Shown here piece after piece: positions 8,588-19,159 of a stretch of DNA of 64,000 bases (positions are counted from its first letter, which is position 1; every line of letters starts with the position of its first letter). A model generated the notes under the pieces. The model was given only the letters and a program-made list of their open reading frames with translations, was not told where the DNA came from and did no database searches. Source of the DNA: Pseudomonas sp. MYb327 (GTDB lineage Bacteria; Pseudomonadota; Gammaproteobacteria; Pseudomonadales; Pseudomonadaceae). The position numbers and the translations under genes were made by a program. Location of the stretch: NCBI RefSeq assembly GCF_040438925.1, contig NZ_CP159258.1, forward strand, positions 5,479,001-5,543,000, written 5' to 3'.

Positions 8588-9179
8588 ATCGCCAGCAAGC
8601 CGGCTCCTACAGTCGTGCGAACGACACAACCCTCTGTAGGAGCTGGCTTGCCAGCGATGAGGCCATCACCTGCAGCGCCAATGTTGCCCGGCACACCGCA
8701 ATCGCCAGCAAGCCGGCTCCTACAGTCGTGCGAACGACACAACCCTCTGTAGGAGCTGGCTTGCCAGCGATGAGGCCATCACCTGCAGCGCCAATGTTGC
8801 CCGGCACACCGCAATCGCCAGCAAGCTGGCTCCTACAGTCGTGCGAACGACACAATCCTCTGAAGGAGCTGGCTTGCCAGCGATGAGGCCATCACCTGCA
8901 ACGCCAATGTTGCCCGTCACACCGCAATCGCCAGCAAGCCGGCTCCTACAGTCGTGCGAACGACACAATTCTCTGTAGGAGCTGGCTTGCCAGCGATGAG
9001 GCCATCACCTGCAGCGCCAATGTTGCCCGTCACACCGCAATCGCCAGCAAGCTGGCTCCTACAGTTATGCGAACAACACAACCCTTTGTAGGAGCTGGCT
9101 TGCCAGCGATGGGGCCATCACCCGCAACACCATAGTTGCCCGGCACACCGCAATCGCCAGCAAGCCGGCTCCTACAGTG
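8588..9179. repeat. Tandem REP array, 113-bp period, five full periods plus a final REP
   Basis: The core GCCAGCAAGC recurs at 8591, 8704, 8817, 8930, 9043 and 9156, exactly 113 bases apart each time. Every unit holds an inverted pair of REP cores (GCCAGCAAGCCGGCTCCTAC and GTAGGAGCTGGCTTGCCAGC) plus a conserved spacer (GAGGCCATCACCTGCA...). Copies differ by a few substitutions (AGCCGG versus AGCTGG, GTCGTG versus GTTATG). This fills the 682 bases between pchP and ilvD together with the terminator at 9203. The exact spacing points to tandem duplication of one REPIN-plus-spacer unit. Confidence 0.95.
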
Positions 9180-9202
9180 GGCATGCCAGTCAAAGCGATT
9201 AG

Positions 9203-9238
9203 GAAAAAAATACCCCGCACTTGGCGGGGTATTTTTTT
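9203..9238. terminator. Bidirectional rho-independent terminator
   Basis: Stem TACCCCGC (9211-9218) pairs with GCGGGGTA (9224-9231) around a 5-base loop. It has seven A's on the left and seven T's on the right, so it works on both strands, for pchP (+) and ilvD (-). Confidence 0.92.
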
Positions 9239-9254
9239 GTTCGATGGTTAAGCC

Positions 9255-11096
9255 TTACAACCCGTCGAGCATCGCCTTGTTACGCACAGCACCCTTGTCG
9301 GCGCTGGTGGCCAGCAGGGCGTAGGCCTTCAGGGCGGTGGTCACTTTGCGTGGACGCACTTCCACCGGTTTCCAGCCTTTCTTGTCCTGCTCGACCCGGC
9401 GTGCCGCCAGTTCTTCGTCGCTGACCAACAGGTTGATCGAGCGGTTCGGGATGTCGATCAGCACTTTGTCGCCGTCCTGCACCAGACCGATCGCGCCACC
9501 GGCAGCGGCTTCAGGCGAAGCGTGGCCGATGGACAGGCCCGAAGTGCCGCCGGAGAAACGGCCGTCGGTGAGCAGGGCGCAAGCTTTGCCCAGGCCTTTG
9601 GATTTCAGGTACGACGTCGGGTACAGCATTTCCTGCATGCCCGGGCCACCTTTAGGGCCTTCGTAGCGAATGATGACGATGTCGCCTTCTTTCACTTCGT
9701 CAGCGAGGATGCCGCGCACGGCGCTGTCCTGGCTTTCGAAGATCTTGGCGTTGCCTTCGAACACGTGGATCGACTCATCGACACCGGCGGTTTTTACCAC
9801 GCAGCCATCGAGGGCGATGTTGCCGTAGAGAACGGCGAGGCCGCCTTCTTGCGAGTAAGCGTGCTCGACACTGCGGATGCAGCCGTTTTCACGGTCGTCG
9901 TCCAGGGTGTCCCAACGGGTCGATTGGCTGAACGCGGTTTGCGTCGGGATACCTGCCGGACCGGCCTTGAAGAAGTGATGCACGGCTTCGTCGTTGGTTT
10001 GGGTGATGTCCCACTTGGCGATGGCTTCTTCCATGCTGCGGCTGTGCACGGTCGGCAGCTGGGTGTGCAGCAAGCCGCCACGAGCCAGCGAACCGAGGAT
10101 GCTGAAGATCCCGCCAGCACGGTGCACGTCCTCCATGTGGTACTTCTGGATGTTCGGCGCGACCTTGCACAGTTGCGGCACGTGACGGGACAGACGGTCG
10201 ATGTCGCGCAGGTCGAAATCGATCTCGGCTTCCTGGGCAGCGGCCAGCAAGTGCAGGATGGTGTTGGTGGAACCGCCCATGGCGATGTCCAGGGTCATGG
10301 CGTTTTCGAACGCCTGGAAGTTGGCGATGTTGCGCGGCAACACCGACTCATCGTTCTCGCTGTAGTAACGCTTGCACAGCTCGACGATGGTGCGGCCGGC
10401 CTGCAGGAACAATTGCTCGCGGTCGCTGTGGGTGGCCAGGGTCGAACCGTTGCCCGGCAATGCCAGGCCCAGGGCTTCAACCAGGCAGTTCATCGAGTTG
10501 GCGGTGAACATGCCGGAGCACGAACCGCAAGTCGGGCAGGCGCTGCGCTCGTACTCGGCGACTTTCTCGTCAGAAGCGCTGGAGTCGGCGGCGATCACCA
10601 TGGCGTCGACGAGGTCGAGACCGTGGCTGGCCAGTTTGGTCTTGCCGGCTTCCATCGGGCCGCCGGAAACGAAGATCACCGGGATGTTCAGGCGCAAGGC
10701 AGCCATCAACATGCCCGGGGTGATCTTGTCGCAGTTGGAAATGCACACGATGGCGTCGGCGCAGTGGGCGTTAACCATGTACTCGACGGAGTCGGCAATG
10801 ATCTCGCGGCTCGGCAGCGAATACAGCATGCCGTCGTGGCCCATGGCGATGCCGTCATCGACGGCGATGGTGTTGAATTCTTTTGCCACACCGCCGGCGC
10901 GTTCGATCTCGCGGGCGACCAGTTGGCCCAGATCCTTGAGGTGGACGTGGCCCGGTACGAACTGGGTGAAGGAGTTGGCAATGGCGATGATCGGCTTTTT
11001 GAAGTCGTCATCTTTCATCCCCGTGGCGCGCCACAATGCGCGGGCACCGGCCATGTTGCGGCCGTGGGTGGATGTTTTCGAGCGGTAATCAGGCAT
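9255..11096 (-). CDS. ilvD: Dihydroxy-acid dehydratase
   Basis: A 613-residue iron-sulfur enzyme of valine, leucine and isoleucine synthesis; it dehydrates 2,3-dihydroxy-isovalerate and 2,3-dihydroxy-3-methylvalerate. Family signatures are visible: [12 protein letters not shown] with a cluster cysteine, [18 protein letters not shown] with further cluster cysteines, and the C-terminal [22 protein letters not shown]. Length is that of the IlvD family. A GGAG Shine-Dalgarno lies 7 bases before the ATG at 11096. The gene stands alone; its promoter must lie in 11097-11354, where no attenuator peptide was recognised. Confidence 0.97.
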   Translation of the reverse strand: MPDYRSKTSTHGRNMAGARALWRATGMKDDDFKKPIIAIANSFTQFVPGHVHLKDLGQLVAREIERAGGVAKEFNTIAVDDGIAMGHDGMLYSLPSREIIADSVEYMVNAHCADAIVCISNCDKITPGMLMAALRLNIPVIFVSGGPMEAGKTKLASHGLDLVDAMVIAADSSASDEKVAEYERSACPTCGSCSGMFTANSMNCLVEALGLALPGNGSTLATHSDREQLFLQAGRTIVELCKRYYSENDESVLPRNIANFQAFENAMTLDIAMGGSTNTILHLLAAAQEAEIDFDLRDIDRLSRHVPQLCKVAPNIQKYHMEDVHRAGGIFSILGSLARGGLLHTQLPTVHSRSMEEAIAKWDITQTNDEAVHHFFKAGPAGIPTQTAFSQSTRWDTLDDDRENGCIRSVEHAYSQEGGLAVLYGNIALDGCVVKTAGVDESIHVFEGNAKIFESQDSAVRGILADEVKEGDIVIIRYEGPKGGPGMQEMLYPTSYLKSKGLGKACALLTDGRFSGGTSGLSIGHASPEAAAGGAIGLVQDGDKVLIDIPNRSINLLVSDEELAARRVEQDKKGWKPVEVRPRKVTTALKAYALLATSADKGAVRNKAMLDGL

Positions 11097-11354
11097 GAAG
11101 CACTCCGGGCGGCTAATCAGGTATCAAAAGGGAAGTGAGCTTCTATTGACGTCTGGAACACTCAGAAATGGCCGTGTGTCCGGAAGTTGCCGATAACTTT
11201 GCGGGATCGCCGCGCGCTTCAGCTTGAGCTCATAAACCCGCCGGGGGATGACTGGCGATGAATCTCGCGATTCTACACGGCTGGCGGCTGGAGGGAATGC
11301 CGGGAAGCGTTGATCCCGTGTTGACGGTGCGTGCGAGATGACGACTGGCAGGTA

Positions 11355-12563
11355 TCAGCCGATATCGAGTGCCTGTTTATTCCGTTGGTTGATCACTGCA
11401 TTCAGTCCCAGGCCTGCGAAGCTCAACGTCAGGAAGCAAATGGCCAGAGCGGTGGTCAGGGTCAGGTCCTCCGGTACCCGGTTGACCACCGTACTGATCA
11501 CGCCACCGCAAAGGAACATCAGCACACCGCCGACCGAGGTCGAGGTCCCGGCATATTCCGGATGAACACTCATGGCCTTGGAGTTGACGACGGGTCTGGT
11601 AATAGTGGTGCCGATCGTACAAATCAGCATGGAAATCAGCACCGTCCCGGCAGAGAGACCGAAGTGGCGAGTCAGCCAAAGCATCACCACGCCCGAAACC
11701 GCGATCAACCCCAGGCCGAGAATGATCTGAGTGTTGGCTTGCAAACGTTGATGCAGGAAGTTGGCTACTGCGCCGCCGCCTATATACGCAACGCCGTACA
11801 GCAACAACGCCCAGGCGTACTCGTAGGGTGAAAGGGCCAGATGCTCCATGAAAATAATGGGTGAAGTGACGATGAACGAAAAATGACAGGCGAAGGCCAA
11901 GGCTGAAATCAGCCAATAACCCAGGAAGCGAGCATCTGAACAGACATGCCGGTAAGCGCGGAAAAATCCCCCACGCGATGCCGGACGCAACGACGAGGAC
12001 TCCTTGAGCAGCCAACAGGCGCTTAACCAGACTAAAACGGCGAGGGTGACAAACACGTAGAAACTGCCCTGCCAGCCAAGCTGCAATTGCAGCCAGGTCC
12101 CCAGCAACGGCGAAATTGAAATGAATACCCCGCCTCCGGTCACCATCCAGATCCTGAGTCGCAGCCTTTCATGGCCAATGAATAAATCCTGCACCAGCGC
12201 TTGTGACAGCGAAAAGGCTCCGCAACCGATCGCCTGGACCACACGAAAACCCAGAAACCAGCTGTACTCGCTGGTTGCTGCACATCCAATTGCGCCAATC
12301 GCCGCGAGGGCGATACCTCCCAGCAATAGCTTCTTGCGACCCCACATGTCCGACAGCGGTCCAACCAGCATCACGGAGAATGCCAGGCTGACGGCGAACA
12401 GGCTGACAGACAGGGCAACGTCGGGCGGCGGGATTTGAAAGAAGTCCGACAGGTCGGGAAAGGAAGGAAGAACCACGTCCAATGGGAAAACGCCCAGTAG
12501 GGTCATGGTCATCAACAACAGGACGATTAACGGCTTTTCTCGGGCGTTTCTGGCGGGGGGCAT
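11355..12563 (-). CDS. MFS drug-efflux-type transporter (Bcr/CflA-like)
   Basis: A 402-residue major facilitator superfamily protein with about twelve membrane helices. The loop after helix 2 reads GPLSDMWGRKKLLLGG, the MFS motif A, and helix 5 carries the exporter-like GGGVFISISPLLGTWLQ (motif C region). N-terminal PLDVVLPSFPDLSDFF fits the Bcr/CflA group of drug exporters, so efflux of a small toxic compound is the best guess; no substrate can be named. ATG at 12563 is used; the preceding TTG is a possible alternative, and no good Shine-Dalgarno is seen. It is not coupled to its neighbours. Confidence 0.8.
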   Translation of the reverse strand: MPPARNAREKPLIVLLLMTMTLLGVFPLDVVLPSFPDLSDFFQIPPPDVALSVSLFAVSLAFSVMLVGPLSDMWGRKKLLLGGIALAAIGAIGCAATSEYSWFLGFRVVQAIGCGAFSLSQALVQDLFIGHERLRLRIWMVTGGGVFISISPLLGTWLQLQLGWQGSFYVFVTLAVLVWLSACWLLKESSSLRPASRGGFFRAYRHVCSDARFLGYWLISALAFACHFSFIVTSPIIFMEHLALSPYEYAWALLLYGVAYIGGGAVANFLHQRLQANTQIILGLGLIAVSGVVMLWLTRHFGLSAGTVLISMLICTIGTTITRPVVNSKAMSVHPEYAGTSTSVGGVLMFLCGGVISTVVNRVPEDLTLTTALAICFLTLSFAGLGLNAVINQRNKQALDIG

Positions 12564-12657
12564 CAATCAACGCACTCATTCCGTGAGGGGTGAACGAGGA
12601 TTGATTTAATGGAAAAGCAAGTCAATGCAGGCAAGCGTGGGGGATTTCTGAATCCTT

Positions 12658-12758
12658 TGTAGGAGCGAGCCTGCTCGCGAAAAACGTCAACGATAATGCG
12701 GTGTATCTGGCTATCCGCGGTGTCTTTGCGTTTTATCGCGAGCAGGCTCGCTCCTACA
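12658..12758. repeat. REP doublet of the GAGCAGGCTCGC subtype
   Basis: Inverted copies of TGTAGGAGCGAGCCTGCTCGCG flank about 55 bases. This differs from the GGCTTGCCAGC subtype seen elsewhere in the window. It lies between the end of rlmI and the start of the MFS gene. Confidence 0.88.
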
Positions 12759-12769
12759 GGGAACAGCGG

Positions 12770-13966
12770 TTAGCTGTTAGGCAGCAACCGGCAGGTAATG
12801 CTCTTGATATAGCGGGTTTCGGCGATGGCCGGGTGCACCGGGTGATCCGGGCCCTGGCCGCCGCGTTCCAGCATCTGGATGTTGCGGTCCAGGTGGCGGG
12901 CGCTGGTCAGCAGGATGTTCTGCAGATCGTCTTCCGGCAGGTGCATCGAGCACGATGCGCTGACCAGAATACCGTCCTTGGTGAGCAGGCGCATGGCTTG
13001 CTCGTTCAGGCGGCGGTAAGCGCCTTCGCCGTTCTTCATGTCCTTCTTGCGTTTGATGAACGCCGGTGGGTCGGCCACGATCACGTCGAACCGTTCTTCG
13101 CTGGCTTTCAGCTCTTTCAGGGCTTCGAACACGTCGCCTTCGATGCAGGTCATTTTGTCGGCGAAGCCGTTCAGCGCGGCGTTGCGCTCTACGCCGTCGA
13201 GGGCGAAGGCGGACGCGTCGACGCAGAACACTTCACTGGCGCCGAAAGCGGCAGCCTGCACGCCCCAGCCGCCGATGTAGCTGTACAGGTCCAGCACGCG
13301 CTTGCCTTTGGCATACGGGGCCAGGCGAGCGCGGTTCATGCGGTGATCGTAGAACCAGCCGGTTTTCTGGCCCTGGATAACCGGCGCTTCGAATTTCACG
13401 CCGTTCTCTTCCAGTGCAACCCACTCCGGTACCAGGCCAAACACGGTTTCGACATAGCGGTTGAGGCCTTCGGCGTCACGGGCGGCGGAGTCATTCTTGA
13501 ACAGAATGCCGCTTGGCTTGAGCACTTGAGTCAGCGCCGCGATCACGTCATCTTTATGGGCTTCCATGGTCGCCGAAGCGATCTGCACCACCAGGATGTC
13601 GCCGAAACGATCGACCACCAGACCCGGCAGCAAATCGGAATCACCGTAGACCAAGCGATAGAACGGCTTGTCGAACAGGCGATCACGCAGCGACAGGGCG
13701 ACGTTCAGGCGATGCACCAGCAGCGACTTGTCCAGCGGCAACTTGATGTCGCGCGACAGCAAACGGGCGCAGATCAGGTTGTTCGGGCTCATGGCAACGA
13801 TGCCCAGCGGCTTGCCGCCGGCGGCTTCGAGGATCGCCTGGTCTCCGGCCTTGAAACCGTGCAAAGGTGTCGCGGCTACATCGATTTCGTTGCTGTAGAC
13901 CCACAAATGACCGTTGCGCAGACGACGGTCGGCATTGGCTTTGAGGCGCAGGCTAGGCAGGGACAT
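12770..13966 (-). CDS. rlmI: 23S rRNA m5C1962 methyltransferase RlmI
   Basis: A 398-residue SAM-dependent methyltransferase that modifies a cytosine of 23S rRNA. The N-terminal ~75 residues form a PUA RNA-binding domain (LRLKANADRRLRNGHLWVYSNEI). The C-terminal Rossmann domain shows VLDLYSYIGGWGVQAAAFGA for SAM binding, VIADPPAFIKRKKD as motif IV, and the cysteine loop LVSASCSMHL near the C-terminus. Start ATG at 13966 has GGAG 8 bases upstream; a longer frame extends upstream but lacks support. The stop lies next to a REP doublet. Confidence 0.92.
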   Translation of the reverse strand: MSLPSLRLKANADRRLRNGHLWVYSNEIDVAATPLHGFKAGDQAILEAAGGKPLGIVAMSPNNLICARLLSRDIKLPLDKSLLVHRLNVALSLRDRLFDKPFYRLVYGDSDLLPGLVVDRFGDILVVQIASATMEAHKDDVIAALTQVLKPSGILFKNDSAARDAEGLNRYVETVFGLVPEWVALEENGVKFEAPVIQGQKTGWFYDHRMNRARLAPYAKGKRVLDLYSYIGGWGVQAAAFGASEVFCVDASAFALDGVERNAALNGFADKMTCIEGDVFEALKELKASEERFDVIVADPPAFIKRKKDMKNGEGAYRRLNEQAMRLLTKDGILVSASCSMHLPEDDLQNILLTSARHLDRNIQMLERGGQGPDHPVHPAIAETRYIKSITCRLLPNS

Positions 13967-14131
13967 GTCGTCGCTCCGGAAAAAAGAGCGGGAGTATAGC
14001 GTGTTGCGCAAGGCCGCGGTTTGGCGGATGGACATGCGGTGATGGGGTGAAACTTCAATCGATGCGCCGGTCAAGGTGTCGGATCCAATTCAGAAAAGCT
14101 AGAATCTGCGCCTGGCCCAGAGTGTGTACTT

Positions 14132-15001
14132 ATGTCCCAAGAGCTGACTCCCGAACAAATCCAGCAATCCCTGCAAGGGATCAGTGTGCCGGCCCAACCG
14201 CAGATCATGGTGGACCTGCAGATGGAGCAGTACATGCCTGACCCGGACCTGGAGGTGATCGCGAAGCTGATCTCCCAGGATCCTGGCCTCTCTGGCTCGT
14301 TGTTGAAAATAGTCAACTCGCCGTATTACGGGCTGAGCAACAAGATCGCCTCGATCCAGCGTGCGGTGAATTTGCTCGGCAGCCGGTCGATCATCAACCT
14401 GATCAACGCACAGTCGATCAAGGGCGAGATGAACGACGACACCATCGTCACCTTGAACCGTTTCTGGGACACCGCCCAGGATGTGGCGATGACCTGCCTG
14501 ACGCTGGCCAAGCGCATCGGTGTGCAGAACGGCGATGAGGCGTATGCGCTGGGTCTGTTTCACGACTGTGGCGTGCCGCTGATGCTGCAACGATTCCCCA
14601 ACTACATGACTGTACTGGAAGAGGCTTACGCCAACGCCAGTGCTGAATGCCGGGTGGTGGACACCGAGAACCAGGCGTTCAACACCAACCACGCGGTGGT
14701 CGGTTATTACACGGCCAAGTCCTGGCGCCTGCCGGATCACGTGACCGCCGCAATCGCCAATCACCACAATGCCCTGGCGATATTCAGCGACGAGTCGTCG
14801 CGCAACAGCTCGTTGAAGAACCTGTTGGCCATCCTGAAGATGGCCGAGCACATTTGTGCGTCCTACCGGGTGTTGGGCAACCAGACCGAGGACCACGAGT
14901 GGAACAGCATCGCGCATCTGGTGCTCGATTACGTTGGCCTCTCGGATTACGATTTCGAGACGCTCAAACAGACGATTCGCGACCTTGGCTCTCACCGCTG
15001 A
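14132..15001 (+). CDS. HDOD-domain signalling protein
   Basis: A 289-residue protein made almost entirely of one HDOD domain (about residues 18-215), an HD-fold relative used in bacterial signalling. Typical patterns are LISQDPGLSGSLLKIVNSPYYG, IQRAVNLLGSRSIINL and the histidine-containing LGLFHDCGVPLM. No output or receiver domain is attached. Such proteins usually act through protein-protein contacts in stress or motility control. It sits 44 bases before mutM on the same strand; co-transcription is possible. Confidence 0.85.
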   Translation: MSQELTPEQIQQSLQGISVPAQPQIMVDLQMEQYMPDPDLEVIAKLISQDPGLSGSLLKIVNSPYYGLSNKIASIQRAVNLLGSRSIINLINAQSIKGEMNDDTIVTLNRFWDTAQDVAMTCLTLAKRIGVQNGDEAYALGLFHDCGVPLMLQRFPNYMTVLEEAYANASAECRVVDTENQAFNTNHAVVGYYTAKSWRLPDHVTAAIANHHNALAIFSDESSRNSSLKNLLAILKMAEHICASYRVLGNQTEDHEWNSIAHLVLDYVGLSDYDFETLKQTIRDLGSHR

Positions 15002-15045
15002 GTCTCGGACGTTCTTCTTATACGAGAGCCTGACTCGAGAGCGCC

Positions 15046-15858
15046 ATGCCTGAACTGCCAGAAGTCGAAACCACCCGTCGCGGCATTGCGCCGCATCTGG
15101 AAGGCCAGCGCGTCAGCCGGGTGATCGTGCGGGACCGGCGTCTGCGCTGGCCGATCCCCGAAGACCTGGACGTGCGCTTGTCCGGTCAACGCATCGTGTT
15201 GGTGGAGCGGCGTGCCAAGTACCTGCTGATCAACGCCGAAGTCGGAACCTTGATCAGCCACTTGGGCATGTCGGGGAATTTGCGTCTGGTGGAAGTCGGC
15301 ATGCCGGCGGCAAAGCATGAGCACGTGGACATCGAACTGGAGTCGGGCCTGGCCCTGCGCTACACCGACCCGCGACGGTTCGGCGCGATGCTCTGGAGTC
15401 TAGACCCGCTCAATCACGAATTGCTGATTCGTCTGGGGCCGGAGCCGTTGACCGACCTGTTCGACGGTGAGCGCTTGTTCCAGCAGTCCCGTGGGCGTTC
15501 GATGGCGGTTAAACCGTTCATCATGGACAACGCGGTGGTGGTCGGCGTCGGCAATATCTACGCGACCGAAGCGCTGTTCGCCGCGGGTATCGATCCGCGC
15601 CGGGAGGCCAAGAGCATTTCTCGTGCGCGTTATTTGAAACTGGCAATCGAGATCAAACGCATACTGGCCGCCGCCATTGAGCGCGGCGGTACTACGTTGC
15701 GCGACTTTATCGGTGGTGACGGCCAACCGGGCTATTTCCAGCAGGAATTGTTCGTGTACGGCCGTGGCGCCGAACCCTGCAAGGTCTGTGGCACGCAGTT
15801 GCGGGAAGTGAAACTCGGGCAGCGCGCCAGCGTGTTTTGCCCACGCTGCCAGAGCTGA
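15046..15858 (+). CDS. mutM: Formamidopyrimidine-DNA glycosylase
   Basis: A 270-residue base-excision repair enzyme that removes 8-oxoguanine and formamidopyrimidines. It starts [13 protein letters not shown], where P2 and E3 are catalytic, and ends with a zinc finger whose four cysteines lie in CKVCGTQ and FCPRC. The helix-two-turn-helix region [19 protein letters not shown] is present. Length and motifs are standard. It is probably co-transcribed with the HDOD gene upstream and is convergent with the ferredoxin gene. Confidence 0.97.
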   Translation: MPELPEVETTRRGIAPHLEGQRVSRVIVRDRRLRWPIPEDLDVRLSGQRIVLVERRAKYLLINAEVGTLISHLGMSGNLRLVEVGMPAAKHEHVDIELESGLALRYTDPRRFGAMLWSLDPLNHELLIRLGPEPLTDLFDGERLFQQSRGRSMAVKPFIMDNAVVVGVGNIYATEALFAAGIDPRREAKSISRARYLKLAIEIKRILAAAIERGGTTLRDFIGGDGQPGYFQQELFVYGRGAEPCKVCGTQLREVKLGQRASVFCPRCQS

Positions 15859-15947
15859 AACGCCTGCGGTCTATAGTCAGTGTTCTGACTGACTTGCCGA
15901 AGGACCGCGCCATTGCCCGCGATGGCTGCGTAACTGATATCGAATAT

Positions 15948-16238
<291 letters not shown>

Positions 16239-16301
16239 TCAATGCGCGCAATTGTGCCGCATTGGCGCCCGTAGTGCACGCGGGCGCCGATTGAGCGGTG
16301 G

Positions 16302-16868
<567 letters not shown>

Positions 16869-16896
16869 CTATAGACGATAGGAATAATCGTCGTTT

Positions 16897-18492
16897 TCAT
16901 GAGTTTTTTAAACGTTCGGCCAGTGAAGTCGCCAGTTGCGCCGTCAGTCCGTAGACCGACAACTGCGGGTTTGCGCCAATGCTGGTGGGGAACAGCGAGC
17001 CGTCGTGAATCGACAGATTGCCCAGTTGATGGTGGCGGCCGAGGCTGTCGGTCACGGCAGTTTTCGCATCTTCACCCATCGCGCAACCGCCCATGACGTG
17101 AGCGCTGCCCAGCCGCGTGCGGTACAACTCCAGGCTCAAACCATCGATCAGCGTGCGCGCTTCGCCCAGGGTTTTCACATAACGAGCATCGGCGTGCATC
17201 GGCATGACAGCCTTGGCGCCACCGGCGAACTGAATCTCGGCCATGCTGTGGAACGCCCGGCGCAAACCGTCCCAGACATAAGGTGACACCTGGTAATCGA
17301 GCACTGGCGTGCCGTCACTGCGAAGTTCGACGCTGCCACCGGGGCTGTCCGGGTGAAAGCCGTCGCGCAGCAACGCGAGCATGGCATGGGTGTGCGGCAG
17401 GTTGGCCATGTGTTGGGCATTCTCCTGACCGAAACCACCCAGCAGCGTCGCTGCCAGTGCCGGGTGCAGTGGCGGGACCTCCAGTTTGTAGGCCATCTTG
17501 CCGGTGGTGCCGTCCTGCCATTGGAAATGGTCGGAGTAGATTGACTGCGGCGCGCCGTAGAAGGGGTTGATCACCTCATCGAACAAACCGGCGGACATGT
17601 TCACTACATGCAGAAAGGTGCGTTTGCCCAACCGCTGGTGCGGATCGGGCGCATCTGAGCGCAACAGCAGCGCCGGGCTGTTAATCCCGCCGCCGGCCAG
17701 CACGTAGTGCCGCGCCTTGACAGTGATACGGCGCCCGGTAGGTTCGACGCAACGCTCGTCCATCGCCACGCATTGCAGCCCGGTGACTTTATCGCCGCTG
17801 ATCACAAGGTTTTCGGCACGGGCCAGATAGAGCAGCTCACCACCTTTTTCCAGCGTCGCCGGAATGGTCGTGACCATCATCGATTGTTTGGCGTTGGTCG
17901 GGCAGCCCATACCGCAGTAGCCGAGGTTCCAGCAGCCGCGCACATTACGCGGGATGACATGCCAGCTGTAACCGAGTTTTTCGCAGCCTTTACGGATGAC
18001 GTCGTTGTTGGCGTTGGGCGGGACCATCCACGGCGCGACGCCCAGGCGCTGTTCCATTTTCTCGAACCACGGCGCCATCTCCGTCGGTGAGTGGCCCTTC
18101 ACGTTGTGTTCTTTGGCCCAGTGTTCAAGGGTCGGCTGCGGCGTGCGGAAACTCGAGGTCCAGTTGATCAACGTGGTCCCGCCCACGGCGCGGCCCTGGA
18201 GGATAGTGATCGCGCCGTCCTTGCTCATGCGGCCGATACCTTCCTGGTAAAGGCTGGCGTAGGCCTGGTCTTCAAGCAGCTTGAAGTCGCTGCTGGTCTT
18301 GAGCGGGCCTTCCTCGATCAGCAGCACTTTGTAACCGGCTGCGCTGAGGATTTCCGCTGTGGTTCCGCCGCCAGCGCCACTGCCAATGATCGCCACATCC
18401 GCTTCAAGGGTCAGGTCCTGGCTCAGTTGCGAGCCGTTGTAGGTTTTCCAGCCACGGGCCATGCCTTCGCGGAACGGGTCGGGTACGGGCAT
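16897..18492 (-). CDS. laoA: Long-chain alcohol dehydrogenase LaoA (GMC oxidoreductase)
   Basis: A 531-residue GMC-family flavoprotein. The FAD-binding motif is AIIGSGAGGGTTAEILSAAG (G37 to G42); the C-terminal GMC domain shows SAHVMGGCAMG and IGANPQLSVYGLTA. It has no signal peptide of its own. Gene order and similarity match the P. aeruginosa laoABCR system described for long-chain alcohols from alkanes and SDS, in which LaoA oxidises the alcohol to the aldehyde. The next gene upstream encodes a Tat-exported small partner. Start at 18492 gives the conserved N-terminus PDPFREGMARGW; the Shine-Dalgarno is weak. The lao name is by homology and context. Confidence 0.85.
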   Translation of the reverse strand: MPVPDPFREGMARGWKTYNGSQLSQDLTLEADVAIIGSGAGGGTTAEILSAAGYKVLLIEEGPLKTSSDFKLLEDQAYASLYQEGIGRMSKDGAITILQGRAVGGTTLINWTSSFRTPQPTLEHWAKEHNVKGHSPTEMAPWFEKMEQRLGVAPWMVPPNANNDVIRKGCEKLGYSWHVIPRNVRGCWNLGYCGMGCPTNAKQSMMVTTIPATLEKGGELLYLARAENLVISGDKVTGLQCVAMDERCVEPTGRRITVKARHYVLAGGGINSPALLLRSDAPDPHQRLGKRTFLHVVNMSAGLFDEVINPFYGAPQSIYSDHFQWQDGTTGKMAYKLEVPPLHPALAATLLGGFGQENAQHMANLPHTHAMLALLRDGFHPDSPGGSVELRSDGTPVLDYQVSPYVWDGLRRAFHSMAEIQFAGGAKAVMPMHADARYVKTLGEARTLIDGLSLELYRTRLGSAHVMGGCAMGEDAKTAVTDSLGRHHQLGNLSIHDGSLFPTSIGANPQLSVYGLTAQLATSLAERLKNS

Positions 18493-18541
18493 CTTCAGGG
18501 TTCTCTTTTTATTATTTGAAATAGGCGGTGAAGCGGCTGAC

Positions 18542-18570
18542 GCTATCGCCAGCAAGCTCGGCTCCTACAG
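18542..18570. repeat. Single REP element
   Basis: One REP core (ATCGCCAGCAAGCTCGGCTCC...) lies between laoB and laoA without an inverted partner. It is an isolated copy inside a probable operon. Confidence 0.8.
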
Positions 18571-18585
18571 GATTGAGTCGCGGTC

Positions 18586-19131
18586 TCAAACGGTGGGCGG
18601 CCCGGGATACCCGCAATGAGCCCAGGATTCCTTGCGCCCGTACCAGGCCATCATTACCAGTTGCACCAACGAACTGTGGCCCATGCGCAGCAGGCTCAAC
18701 GAGCTGTTTTCCCAACGATCGAGAAAGTGCCGGATCTCACCGGCGCTGGCATTCTCCCAACTGCCCCAAATTCCGGTCAGCGGTCCACGGGTCACCGCCA
18801 TGCCGAGCACGTCGAACAATTGCCGGGTCAGTTTGAGCATTTCCGGCGACAGGTGGTCGAGGTTGAAGTCCAGGCTCTTGAGGGTGCCTTCGACGGCATC
18901 GGGCATACGTTCAGCGGCCACCGCGCCTTCGAGCATCACCGCAATCAGTGCCCGCAAAAACAACAGATCGCCACTGCGCAGGGCTGCGAAACCGCTCGCC
19001 GCAACGCTCGACGAGCAGCCACTGAGGCTGGCGCCTAACCCGGCAGTGGCGAGAAAGGCGCTGGCGCCGAGGCTGAATTTAAGCAGGCCGCGCCGTGACA
19101 GCGCGGGTGTATCGGACAGGCTTGGGCTCAT
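18586..19131 (-). CDS. laoB: Tat-exported small subunit LaoB
   Basis: A 181-residue protein with a twin-arginine signal (SRRGLLKFS, R13-R14), a hydrophobic core, and then a lipobox LSGC with C39. It therefore looks like a Tat-translocated lipoprotein. The rest is helical (EGAVAAERMPDAVEGTLKSLD) and resembles the small subunit of membrane-bound GMC dehydrogenases such as gluconate 2-dehydrogenase subunit 3. In the P. aeruginosa system LaoB is needed with LaoA. Because LaoA lacks a signal, LaoB may carry it across the membrane, which is an inference. The gene sits 28 bases after laoC. Confidence 0.8.
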   Translation of the reverse strand: MSPSLSDTPALSRRGLLKFSLGASAFLATAGLGASLSGCSSSVAASGFAALRSGDLLFLRALIAVMLEGAVAAERMPDAVEGTLKSLDFNLDHLSPEMLKLTRQLFDVLGMAVTRGPLTGIWGSWENASAGEIRHFLDRWENSSLSLLRMGHSSLVQLVMMAWYGRKESWAHCGYPGPPTV

Positions 19132-19159
19132 TCTTGTTATTACCCGGCGGTGTGGATCG

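Noticed and set aside
8607..8968. Small frames encoding repeated peptides (GLLAIAVCR..., SLASQLLQ...)
   Set aside because: They are translations of the REP array, not genes.
8588..9179. CRISPR array
   Set aside because: Repeats are 113 bases with internal palindromes and conserved spacers; there are no unique spacers and no cas genes. It is a REP array.
9522..11138. 538-codon plus-strand frame opposite ilvD
   Set aside because: It is a shadow of ilvD; the composition (V/G/D/H-rich) is typical of antisense translation.
12564..12579. Alternative start of the MFS gene at an upstream ATG (12579)
   Set aside because: That ATG is in another frame; using it would need a frameshift for which there is no evidence.
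15875..15890. Terminator between mutM and the ferredoxin gene (AGTCAG-TGTT-CTGACT)
   Set aside because: The stem is only six base pairs with no T-run; too weak to call.
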